Source: Macrostomum hystrix
Taxonomy: Eukaryota > Platyhelminthes > Macrostomidae
DNA: 64,000 bases
Assembly: GCA_950097015.1 (NCBI GenBank)
Contig: CATNEN010000005.1
Span: 2,471,501-2,535,500 of the forward strand
Reading direction: 5' to 3'
A program made the translations under genes and the position numbers. Shown piece after piece: positions 54,275-64,000 of the stretch (the stretch's first letter is position 1; every line of letters starts with the position of its first letter). Below the pieces are notes generated by a model, which worked only from the letters and a program-made list of their open reading frames with translations, was not told the origin of the DNA and did not search any database.

Positions 54275-55020
54275 TCACAATTCCGAATCTTCCCAGTTCC
54301 GAATCTTCACAATTCCGAATCTTCCCAGTTCCGAATCTTCACAATTCCGAATCTTTACAATTCCGAATTTTCACAATTCCGAATCTTCACAATTCAGAAT
54401 CTTCACAATTCAGAATCTTCACAATTCAGAATCTTCACAATTCAGAATCTTCACAATTCAGAATCTTCACAATTCAGAATCTTCACAATTCCGAATCTTC
54501 ACAATTCCGAATCTTCACAATTCTGATTCTTCACAATTCTGATTCTTCACAATTCTGATTCTTCACAATTCTGATTCTTCACAATTCCGATTCTTCACAA
54601 TTCTGATTCTTCACAATTCTGATTCTTCACAATTCCGATTCTTCACAATTCTGATTCTTCACAATTCCGAATCTTTACAATTCCGATTCTTTACAATTCC
54701 GATTCTTTACAATTCCGAATCTTCACAATTCCGAATCTTCACAATTCCGAATCTTCACAATTCCGATTCTTTACAATTCCGAATCTTCACAATTCCGATT
54801 CTTTACAATTCCGATTCTTCACAATTCCGATTCTTTACAATTCCGATTCTTCACAATTCCGAATCTTCACAATTCCGAATCTTCACAATTCCGAATCTTC
54901 ACAATTCAGAATCTTCACAATTCAGAATCTTCACAATTCAGAATCTTCACAATTCCGAATCTTCACAATTCCGAATCTTCACAATTCCGAATCTTCACAA
55001 TTCCGAATCTTCACAGTTAC
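54275..55020. repeat. 16-bp minisatellite
   Basis: About 46 copies of TTCACAATTCCGAATC with CAGAATC, CTGATTC and TTTACAA variants, clustered by type along the array. Confidence 0.97.
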
Positions 55021-55720
55021 CAATATTTACGAGTTAAATTAAATTTACAGATATTTTACTTCACCATCTCGGTGAATCCGTTACAATTCAGTCGGATATT
55101 TTGTCTTACCAAGTATTTATTTAACCGTTTTAATTAGTTTACTATATTTAATTATCGTGCTGTCCGAACTAATAATAATAATAATAATGAATAGAAGCGA
55201 CTCAGTGTGAGCAATGGTTAAAACCCCATTAGCATTTTCGCCTTTAAAAGCATTTAGTAGGTGTCATAAATCATTGAATAGAAAGTCCGCTAGATGTAAT
55301 AATATATTAATAAATTTGCATATAACCTGGACCGGACCGGCTAATTCAGTCTCACAATAGCTGAAACTAGCGCTCAGAATGAGAAGTGTCAGGAGAGCGC
55401 GCGTTCTGTTTATGTGCTTTTTTGGCCCGATTCAGCTTTCTATTAATTTCGCAGAATGATAATTAAAAAAACAAATAATTTTATATAATTAATCAAAGAA
55501 AGGAGTAAAGAATAGAATTAAGACGAACGGCATTCATTCGACAATTAAGCCACTAAAAATGCATGAACTATTGTAAACAATAAACATCTCCAGTACGTAC
55601 TTCTGAAGAATACGGCACATTCAACAGTAGCAATTACAATTAAATGATTCTTGAAGGATCGTAGCAAAACATCTCAGGTTTTCGCAACATCATCCTGTGT
55701 TTTTAAAGTCTCATCTTTTA
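55021..55720. other. Spacer between two arrays
   Basis: About 700 bases of A+T-rich unique DNA; nothing recognised. Confidence 0.6.
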
Positions 55721-55724
55721 TTTT

Positions 55725-57440
55725 TTCAAAGTCTCAACCAGTCTTTTCAAAATCTCATCCTCTGTCTTTTCTAAGTCTCATTCCCTGTCTTTTCAAAATC
55801 TCATCCTCTGTCTTTTCAAAATCTCATCCTCTGTCTTTTCTAAGTCTCATTCCCTGTCTTTTCTAAATCTCATTCTCTGTCTTTTCTAAATCTCATTCTC
55901 TGTCTTTTCAAAATCTCATCCTCTGTCTTTTCTAAGTCTCATTCTCTGTCTTTTCTAAATCTCATCCTCTGTCTTTTCTAAGTCTCATTCCCTGTCTTTT
56001 CTAAATCTCATTCTCTGTCTTTTCTAAATCTCATTCTCTGTCTTTTCAAAATCGCATCCTCTGTCTTTTCTAAGTCTCATTCTCTGTCTTTTCAAAATCT
56101 CATCCTCTGTATTTTCTAAATCTTATCCTCTGTCTTTTTTAAGTCTCATCCTCTGTCTTTTCTAAATCTTATCCTCTGTCTTTTCTAAGTCTCATTCACT
56201 GTCTTTTCTAAATCTCATCCTCTGTCTTTTCTAAGTCTCATTCACTGTCTTTTCTAAATCTCATCCTCTGTCTTTTCTAAATCTCATTCTCTGTCTTTTC
56301 TAAATCTCATCCTCTGTCTTTTCTAAATCTCATCCTCTGTCTTTTCTAAATCTCATTCTCTGTCTTTTCTAAATCTCATCCTCTGTCTTTTCTAAGTCTC
56401 ATCCTCTGTCTTTTCTTAGTCTCATCCTCTGTCTTCTAAGTCTCATTCTCTGTCTTTTCTAAATCTCATCCTCTGTCTTCTAAGTCTCATCCTCTGTCTT
56501 TTCTAAATCTTATCCTCTGTCTTTTCAAAATCTCATCCTCTGTCTTTTCTAAATCTCATCCCCTGTCTTTTCAAAATCTCATCCTCTGTCTTTTCTAAGT
56601 CTCATTCACTGTCTTTTCTAAATCTCATTCACTGTCTTTTCTAAGTCTCATTCACTGTCTTTTCTAAATCTCATCCTCTGTCTTTTCTAAGTCTCATTCA
56701 CTGTCTTTTCTAAATCTCATCCTCTGTCTTTTCTAAGTCTCATTCACTGTCTTTTCTAAATCTCATCCTCTGTCTTTTCTAAATCTCATTCTCTGTCTTT
56801 TCTAAATCTCATCCTCTGTCTTTTCTAAATCTCATCCTCTGTCTTTTCTAAATCTCATCCTCTGTCTTTTCTAAATCTCATTCTCTGTCTTTTCTAAATC
56901 TCATCCTCTGTCTTTTCTAAATCTCATCCTCTGTCTTTTCTAAATCTCATTCTCTGTCTTTTCTAAATCTCATCCTCTGTCTTCTAAGTCTCATTCTCTG
57001 TCTTTTCTAAATCTCATCCTCTGTCTTTTCTAAATCTCATCCCCTGTCTTTTCAAAATCTCATCCTCTGTCTTTTCTAAGTCTCATTCACTGTCTTTTCT
57101 AAATCTCATTCACTGTCTTTTCTAAGTCTCATTCACTGTCTTTTCTAAATCTCATCCTCTGTCTTTTCTAAGTCTCATTCACTGTCTTTTCTAAATCTCA
57201 TCCTCTGTCTTTTCTAAGTCTCATTCACTGTCTTTTCTAAATCTCATCCTCTGTCTTTTCTAAATCTCATTCTCTGTCTTTTCTAAATCTCATCCTCTGT
57301 CTTTTCTAAATCTCATCCTCTGTCTTTTCTAAATCTCATTCTCTGTCTTTTCTAAATCTCATCCTCTGTCTTTTCTAAGTCTCATCCTCTGTCTTTTCTT
57401 AGTCTCATCCTCTGTCTTTTCTTAGTCTCATCCTCTGTCT
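55725..57440. repeat. 23-bp pyrimidine-rich minisatellite, 1.7 kb
   Basis: About 75 copies of a 23-bp unit containing TCTCATCCTCTGTCTTTTCT plus AAA or AAG. A block starting near 56558 is repeated 481 bases later, near 57039. Confidence 0.97.
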
Positions 57441-57825
57441 TTCCATGACACCCTAGCGTAATTTGACACCAACAATCAAATCAAAATTGACCCATACAAC
57501 GAGTAAGCGGGTCATTGTTAATTTGTTAAAAATCTAAAAAAGAATTCTAATTAAAAAGACTACACCTGTAGTCTTTGGACACAGCAATATTTTCAGATTC
57601 AGATTGCGAACCATAAAATCGCGGCGCGCTAAAAGTTATCGGTTAATATTTTTGTCAGGTGACAAAACTGCTGTCTGTAGCTATATTTTTTTCTTTTGAG
57701 TTGAAATTTGAGTGTCGATAGATAGAGAGAATACAGCTGTGTGTGTGTGTTAGACAGACAAGCACACGCTTCATGGAGACACTTCTATAGGGAGACACTT
57801 GGCGCCATGGACTAACAGAGTCAGT

Positions 57826-57856
<31 letters not shown>

Positions 57857-58370
57857 GCAGCAGCAGTAGCAATTTATAACACGCCAATGGGTTAGCAAAC
57901 TGACAAACAGCATGTGCCTGAAATGCCCCCAAAACCCACCCTGCGTGCCCAACCCATACAGGCGCCAAACGCGACAGGACAAGAGATTTTCTCTTCACAA
58001 TTTGTCAAGTTTGCTTTTTAAAGAGTGAAGAAAAAAAATTATTATAAAGCATATTATACGAGGCTTGCCGCGCTGCAGACAACAGACACCCCACTGCAGT
58101 GGCGCCAGCAACTGTGTGAAGTAAGCAGAATTAAAAAACACAAAGACAACTGCATGCCCCCCATTCAATTGGTGTGCCATCTTCATGTTATAATATAGAC
58201 TTGAATTCCGAATGCTGTCAATTGCCTCAACTCCTGCTCTGTTCATATTGAGGCCGTTCGTGACGTCTGTGAATATAAATTTCTGCTTGTCAAAGAGAAT
58301 TAATTTTTACATGATAGCTAATATACTCGTAGTTTATAGAGAAACACAGCATTAAATTTAAAAACAAAAA
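57441..58370. other. Intergenic stretch with (CGG)n
   Basis: Contains GGCGGC repeats followed by CAG repeats near 57826-57868 and a (TG)n run near 57740. No supported coding exon. Confidence 0.55.
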
Positions 58371-58374
58371 TTAT

Positions 58375-58664
58375 TATTATTATTTACACCTGCCCCAATT
58401 GGGTCAGATGTGCAGCTGGCAGCACAGCCGCAGCTAATGCGCGGCGCATCTGAAGGCTGCGTACGGCTGTTCAGTCCATGGACTGGGGGGACGCCACACC
58501 CACCCTCAATTATCCCAGCTGATGCTGGTACCCATTTAACAGCTGGGTGAACTGAAGCAATGCAGAGTTAAGTGTCTTGCTGAAGGGCACAAATTGTTCC
58601 AGTGAAGTCGGGAATCGAACCCCCGACCTTCAAGTCGTGAGTCCGATGCCCTAACCACTTTTAT
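58375..58664 (-). mobile_element. SINE family B, copy 2
   Basis: Minus-strand copy: B box (GGGTTCGATTCCCG when reversed), CACCCAGCTGTTAAATGGGT, GTCCATGGACTGAACAGCCG, then a tail of AAT repeats. Compared with copy 1 it keeps the 3' end and the head is slightly shortened. Confidence 0.87.
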
Positions 58665-59057
58665 AATTTCCCGATCGTTTGTTTCTTTCAAAATGTTTGT
58701 TTTAATAGAAAGGCAGAATAAATTCTACAAATTTTAGCTGAAGATTGTAAATCTACCTGTTTTATCTAAAGTTTTTCCTAAAAAATCCTAAAATCTGTTA
58801 GGAATGCTTCATGCAGTGAGTGGTGTCAATTCTAGATCCCAATTTCTGAGTGTCAACTCTTGCAACAAGAAAACCTGCCCCACCAAAACAGTCTGGGGTC
58901 TGGCGCCGGTGTGTCGGCGAGGTGTGGCTTGCGTGTTGAACAAAAGTGATATATTTATGGCACCGACGGGCGCCAGTAACACCTCCAACCACCCCAACCC
59001 CAGGCCAACCCCAGTGTTTTCCGCTCGCTCTCCAATTGAAAACAGCGGAAGGCAGAA

Positions 59058-59104
59058 CCAATAGGAGACGATGGGACGGGAGCGACTTGGGAAGGCATAT
59101 AAAA
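59058..59104 (+). promoter_or_regulatory. CCAAT and TATA boxes of the T-box gene
   Basis: CCAAT at 59058-59062 and TATAAAA at 59098-59104, 71 bases before the ATG at 59175. Spacing and orientation suit a core promoter for this gene. Confidence 0.6.
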
Positions 59105-59174
59105 CTGTTTAATTTCAATTTAGCAAAGAAAAAAGTCTGTTCAAATAGATCGGGAAGCAAAATTTCGCTAGAAA

Positions 59175-62100
59175 ATGACACAACATGAAACCACACCACA
59201 GGCTACGCTGGAAGATGCTCAACTTTGGAGACAATTTCATCAACTCGGAACTGAAATGGTTATCACAAAGTCTGGCAGGTGAGTGACAATTTTTCTAATT
59301 TAATCACCATTCTTTCAGATACTCAAATTGGCATCGCCAGTCTTCCAGATCCTCATTTTGGGATTGCCAATTTTCCAGATCCTCATTTTGGGATTGCCTA
59401 TCTTCCAGATCCTCATTTTGGGATTGCCTATCTTCCAGATCCTCAAATTGGAATCGCCAATCTTCCAGAGCCTCAAATTGGAATCGCCAATCTTCCAGAT
59501 CCTCAAATTGGAATCGCCAATCTTCCAGAGCCTCAAATTGGAATCGCCAATCTTCCAGAGCCTCAAATTGGAATCGCCACTCTTCCAGATCCTCGAATTG
59601 GGATCGCCAATCTTCCAGAGCCTCAAATTGGCATCGCCACTCTTCCAGATCCTCATTTTGGGATCGCCAATCTTCCAGATCCTCAAATTGGAATCGCCAA
59701 TCTTCCAGATCCTCAAATTGGAATCGCCAATCTTCCAGATCCTCGAATTGGGATCGCCACTCTTCCAGATCCTCATTTTGGGATCGCCAATCTTCCAGAT
59801 CCTCAAATTGGAATCGCCAATCTTCCAGATCCTCATTTTGGAATCGCCAATCTTCCAGATCCTCGAATTGGGATCGCCAATCTTCCAGAGCCTCAAATTG
59901 GCATCGCCAATCTTCCAGATCCTCATTTTGGGATCGCCATGCAATCTTCCAGATCCTCAAATTGGAATCGCCAATCTTCCAGATCCTCGAATTGGGATCG
60001 CCAATCTTCCAGATCCTCATTTTGGGATCGCCAATCTTCCAGATCCTCAAATTGGAATCGCCAATCTTCCAGATCCTCAAATTGGAATCGCCAATCTTCC
60101 AGATCCTCGAATTGGGATCGCCAGTCTTCCAGATCCTCAAATTGGAATCGCCAATCTTCCAGATCCTCGAATTGGAATCGCCAGTCTTCCAGAGCCTCAA
60201 ATTGGCATCGCCAATCTTCCAGATCCTCATTTTGGGATCGCCATGCAATCTTCCAGATCCTCAAATTGGAATCGCCAATCTTCCAGAGCCTCAAATTGGA
60301 ATCGCCAATCTTCCAGAGCCTCAAATTGGAATCGCCAATCTTCCAGAGCCTCAAATTGGAATCGCCAATCTTCCAGATCCTCGAATTGGGATCGCCAATC
60401 TTCCAGAGCCTCAAATTGGAATCGCCAATCTTCCAGAGCCTCAAATTGGAATCGCCAATCTTCCAGATCCTCAAATTGGCATCGCCAATCTTCCAGATCC
60501 TCATTTTGGGATCGCCTATATTGCAGATCCTCAAATTAGGATCGCTAATCTTCCAGATCCTCATTTTGGGATCGCCAATCTTCCAGATCCTCAAATTGGA
60601 ATCGCCAATCTTCCAGAGCCTCAAATTGGAATCGCCAATCTTCCAGAGCCTCAAATTGGAATCGCCAATCTTCCAGATCCTCAAATTGGCATCGCCAATC
60701 TTCCAGATCCTCATTTTGGGATCGCCTATATTGCAGATCCTCAAATTAGGATCGCTAATCTTCCAGATCCTCATTTTGGGATCGCCAATCTTCCAGATCC
60801 TCAAATTGGAATCGCCAATCTTCCAGAGCCTCAAATTGGAATCGCCAATCTTCCAGAGCCTCAAATTGGAATCGCCAATCTTCCAGATCCTCAAATTGGC
60901 ATCGCCAATCTTCCAGATCCTCATTTTGGGATCGCCTATATTGCAGATCCTCAAATTAGGATCGCTAATCTTCCAGAGCCTCAAACTAAGATCGCAAATT
61001 ATTTCATATCATCCCAGATAATCATTAGTATTTTTGGTTCCCAAAAATTTGTGTACAACTATTGTCTTTGCCGCAAAAAACGTTTTTTTACCCCAGAACA
61101 GAGCTATTAGTTTGTGGGTAAAATAATTAAAGCAATTAAATTAAACAACTAATCTTTAGAAACGAAAAACTAAACTATAAATAAAATTAAGCACCTGCAG
61201 TATAGCAGCAGTTTAGCTGCTAGCAATACTTATGTATACCATTATATTACCATTATAATATGCTCTCCGCATTTCTAAAAGCCTACCAGTTTAGTTAAAA
61301 GCGGAAAATATAGTTTAAGACTCTTAAAACGAAGTCACGCAAAAACATTATCTACAGTTGAGTGAATGCGACACAATGCTAGTTGTAAAACTGACTATTT
61401 CTAATTTAGTCAAACGAATTACTCCATAAAAATCAAACATGCAAAATGAGACAACACAAAAGCCTAAATTTTGTTACAATATCGATATTACATAACCTTT
61501 ATGATCCTTGTTTTGTTTCCTAATGTTTTAACATGATACGGAATAAACTGTCTAACATGTTATAGAAAACACAGTCTAACATGTTACAGAAAACACCGTC
61601 TAACATGTTACAGAAAACACCGTCTAACATGTTACAGAAAACACAGTCTAACATGTTACAGAAAACACAGCCTAACATGTTACAGAAAACACAGCCTAAC
61701 ATGGTATAGAAAACACAGCCTAACATGTTACAGAAAACACAGCCTAACATGTTACAGAAAACACAGTCTAACATGTTACAGAACAATCTGTCTAACATGT
61801 TACAGACCAATCTAACATGTTACAGAAAACACCGTCTAACATGTTACAGAAAACACAGTCTAACATGTTACAGAAAACACAGTCTAACACATTGCAGACC
61901 AATCTGTCTAACATGTTATTCACCAATCTGTCTAACATGCTATGGACCAATCTGTCTAACATGTTACAGACCAATCTAACATTTTACAGATCAATCTGTC
62001 TAACATGTTACAGACCAATCTAACATTTTACAGATCAATCTGTCTAACATGTTACAGACCAATCTAACATTTTACAGATCAATCTGTCTAACATGTTATT

Positions 62101-63784
62101 CACCAATCTGTCTAACATGTTATTCACCAATCTGTCTAACATGTTACTGAATCTATCTAACACTAAAAACTGAAACGAAAAATTCTCGAATCCCTCAGGA
62201 GAATGTTCCCAGGATTTCGCGTTCGCCTGACCAGCCTCCAACCCGACGCCAGCTACGTCCTGGCTGTGGAAGCTCTCCCAGCTGACGGGGCGCGCTACAA
62301 GTTCCAGTCTGGCCGGTGGATCGCTTCAGGCAAAGCCGACCCGCCGCCGCCACGTCGGTTGTACATCCATCCCGACGGTCCGTCAACTGGGCAGCACTGG
62401 ATGGACAAGGTGGTCACCTTCTATAAACTGAAGCTCACCAACAATTTGACGGATAAGCAGGGATATGTGAGTGCCTGAGTTGTACTGATTGATATTTGAT
62501 AAATAGTGGGATTTAGGGATTGCTAGGATTTAAGGATAGTTTGGATTTAAGGATTGTTGGGATTTAAGGATTGTTGGGATTTAAGGGTAGTTTGGATTTA
62601 AGGATTGTTGGGATTTAAGGATTGTTGGGATTTAAGGATTGTTGGGATTTAAGGGTAGTTTGGATTTAAGGGTAGTTTGGATTCAAGGATTGTAGGGATT
62701 TAAGGATAGTTTGGATTTAAGGATTGTTGGGATTTAAGGATAGTAGGTATTTTGGGATTGCTGGGATTTAAAGACTGTTGGGATTTAAGGATTGTAGGGA
62801 TTTAAGGATTCTTGGGATTTAGGGATTGTAGGGATTTAAGGATTGTTGGGATTTAGGGATTGTAGGGATTTAAGGATTGTTGGGATTTAGGGATTGTAGG
62901 GATTTAAGCATTGTTGGGATTTAAGGATAGTTTGGATTCAAGGATTGTAGGGATTTAAGGATTGCTAGTATTTAAGGATTGTAGGGATTTAGGGATTGTA
63001 GGGATTTAGGGATTGTAGGGATTGAAAGATTGTAGGGATTTAGGGATTTTTGAGATCTAGGGATTGCTAGGATTTAGGGATTGTAGGGATTTAAAGACTG
63101 TTGGGATTTAAGGATTGCTGGGATTTAAGGGTTGTTAGGACTTAAGATTATATGGAAGATTATAATGGTTTAAAGGCTACAAAGATTCCAGATTTCCTAT
63201 TCGTTAAAAATCTATAAATCATATTTCTTAAAAAAAATATGATTCTTCGATTGCATAGTTTCTCAAATGATGCATTAACAACCGCAGGCCGTGCTTAACA
63301 GCATGCACAAATATGTGCTCAACTTCTACATTGCTCAAGCTGAACATGTTAGCCAGCTGGCCAATAGTCGATTTCACACCTACCAGTTTACCGAAACAAC
63401 GTTTATCGCCGTCACAGCCTACCAAAATGAAAAGGTTTGTTACGCATTAATTCAATATAGCAGCTAAAGTTAATTTATTTGCTGCTAACAAGGACCACTA
63501 GAAGAAGAAGGATGGGACACTTCGTTTCTTGGAAACATTATAAAAGGCTGTTCCTATGTAGTCAGTGCATTTTCAGTGAAAATCTGCTTTTAATACATTT
63601 TCCAAGAAACTAAGAGCCCCATCCTTCTTCATCTAGTGGTCTTTGGCTGTTACATGTGCATTTACTTAGATAACTAAAGGCAAATAAATTCTTAAACGCA
63701 GATCACAGAGCTGAAGATTAAACACAATCCGTTTGCCAAAGGCTTTCGCGAAGAAGCTGCCTTGATGCGAAAAGATTGCAAACG
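59175..63784 (+). CDS. T-box transcription factor, 3' part outside the window
   Basis: Exons 59175-59278, 62199-62466, 63288-63434 and 63702-63784 with consistent phases (2, 0, 0, 2). The protein starts [20 protein letters not shown] and enters the T-box at once: [97 protein letters not shown]. These are the DNA-contacting and core segments of the domain, which binds AGGTGTGA-type sites in the nucleus. The DKQGY and adjacent residues are most like the Tbx2/3 and Tbx6 groups; I would not name an orthologue. Almost no residues precede the T-box, which is short for the family. Introns 1, 2 and 4 carry arrays and intron 3 a hairpin element. A donor at 63785 leads beyond the edge. Confidence 0.95.
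59320..60995. repeat. 30-bp minisatellite in T-box intron 1
   Basis: About 56 copies of a 30-bp unit containing CTTCCAGATCCTCAAATTGG, then AATCGCCAAT. Units of CATTTTGGGATC, GAGCCTC and TTGCAGATC type are ordered in larger blocks; the last 450 bases are a 210-bp repeat. Five of six frames stay open for hundreds of codons, but these are not genes. Confidence 0.98.
61540..62155. repeat. 24-bp minisatellite in T-box intron 1
   Basis: About 25 copies of a 24-bp unit containing TCTAACATGTTACAGAAAAC, changing to CAGACCAATC and shorter units on the right. It ends about 45 bases before exon 2. Confidence 0.95.
62505..63140. repeat. 17-bp minisatellite in T-box intron 2
   Basis: About 37 copies of GGATTTAAGGATTGTTG with GTAGG, AGTTT and TTAGGG variants. 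Confidence 0.96.
63490..63644. mobile_element. Short hairpin MITE-like element in T-box intron 3
   Basis: Two inverted arms of about 45 bp with a few mismatches: left begins AGGACCACTAGAAGAAGAAG, the right arm reversed begins AAGACCACTAGATGAAGAAG; both continue GATGGG and end near TTTCTTGGAAA. The roughly 60-bp loop has no coding sequence. No certain target duplication (the flanks TGCTAACA and TGTTACA are only similar). Confidence 0.7.
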
Positions 63785-63865
63785 GTGAGCATTGGCTAAT
63801 TGTGCGCCAATTCAAACTAATTAATTTTGAGGCGGAGGCGGCTTTGATAGCGTGAATGACTGGGG

Positions 63866-64000
63866 TTAATAGGCAGATCTAGGGATTGATAGCCAGATCT
63901 AGGGGTTGATCGGCAGATCTAGGGGTTGATAGCCAGATCTAGGGGTTGATCGGCAGATCTAGGGGTTGATAGCCAGATCTAGGGGTTGATCGGCAGATCT
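63866..64000. repeat. 20-bp minisatellite (40-bp dimer) in T-box intron 4
   Basis: GATCTAGGGGTTGATAGCCA and GATCTAGGGGTTGATCGGCA alternate up to the right edge, where the array is cut off. Confidence 0.95.

Noticed and set aside
58798-59199. 133-codon minus-strand frame opposite the T-box promoter
   Set aside because: It overlaps the CCAAT/TATA block and T-box exon 1, with no domain or splice support.
59304-61110. Long open frames on both strands (up to 580 codons)
   Set aside because: The 30-bp period keeps every stop-free frame open; splice sites place the whole block in T-box intron 1, and the exon 1 frame meets a TGA right at the donor.

Overview
The window is animal (metazoan) nuclear DNA. 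The coding parts are split by GT-AG introns, and the recognisable products are animal or general eukaryotic proteins: PAXIP1/PTIP, RUVBL2, a UBE2U-type E2, a glutathione S-transferase, a GT31 glycosyltransferase, an OCIA-domain protein and a T-box factor. CAG/CAA-coded polyglutamine is common, and there are tRNA-headed SINEs. I cannot place it in a phylum from sequence alone.

Layout from left to right. 1-7.3 kb: PAXIP1 on the minus strand, its 3' part running off the left edge. 8.2-14.6 kb: RUVBL2 on the plus strand, complete, facing away from PAXIP1 across about 0.9 kb. 16.7-20.0 kb: a four-helix hemerythrin/HHE protein (+). 21.9-24.9 kb: UBE2U-like (+), seven exons. 25.7-27.1 kb: glutathione S-transferase-like (+), two exons. 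28.3-30.1 kb: a complete-looking P-element-like DNA transposon with 34-bp inverted ends, an 8-bp target duplication and a THAP-domain ORF. 30.2-31.2 kb: a WSC-like exon and doubtful follow-on exons. 31.4-32.5 kb: a CCAAT/TATA promoter-like block and a doubtful small gene. 34-38.6 kb: two or three exons of an unrecognised secreted protein (-). 45.0-49.4 kb: a complete GT31 beta-1,3-galactosyltransferase-like gene (-). 50.3-51.0 kb: the main exon of an OCIA-domain gene (-). 59.2 kb to the right edge: a T-box gene (+) with four exons in view, continuing outside.

About a third of the window (my rough sum is near 22 kb) is minisatellite: some 28 separate arrays with 16-46 bp units, nearly all with different unit sequences. 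Many sit inside introns; most introns longer than about 400 bp carry one or two. Between them lie three tRNA-headed SINE families, one 370-bp MITE with a 9-bp target duplication, and a short hairpin element in the T-box gene.

The genes do not form a pathway. PAXIP1 and RUVBL2 both act in chromatin and DNA repair and may share a bidirectional promoter; the rest look like ordinary neighbours. The strongest candidates for something new are the P-like element, the one-array-per-intron architecture, the displaced cysteine in the E2-like protein, and the predicted N-myristoylated hemerythrin whose first coding exon may be only the start codon.
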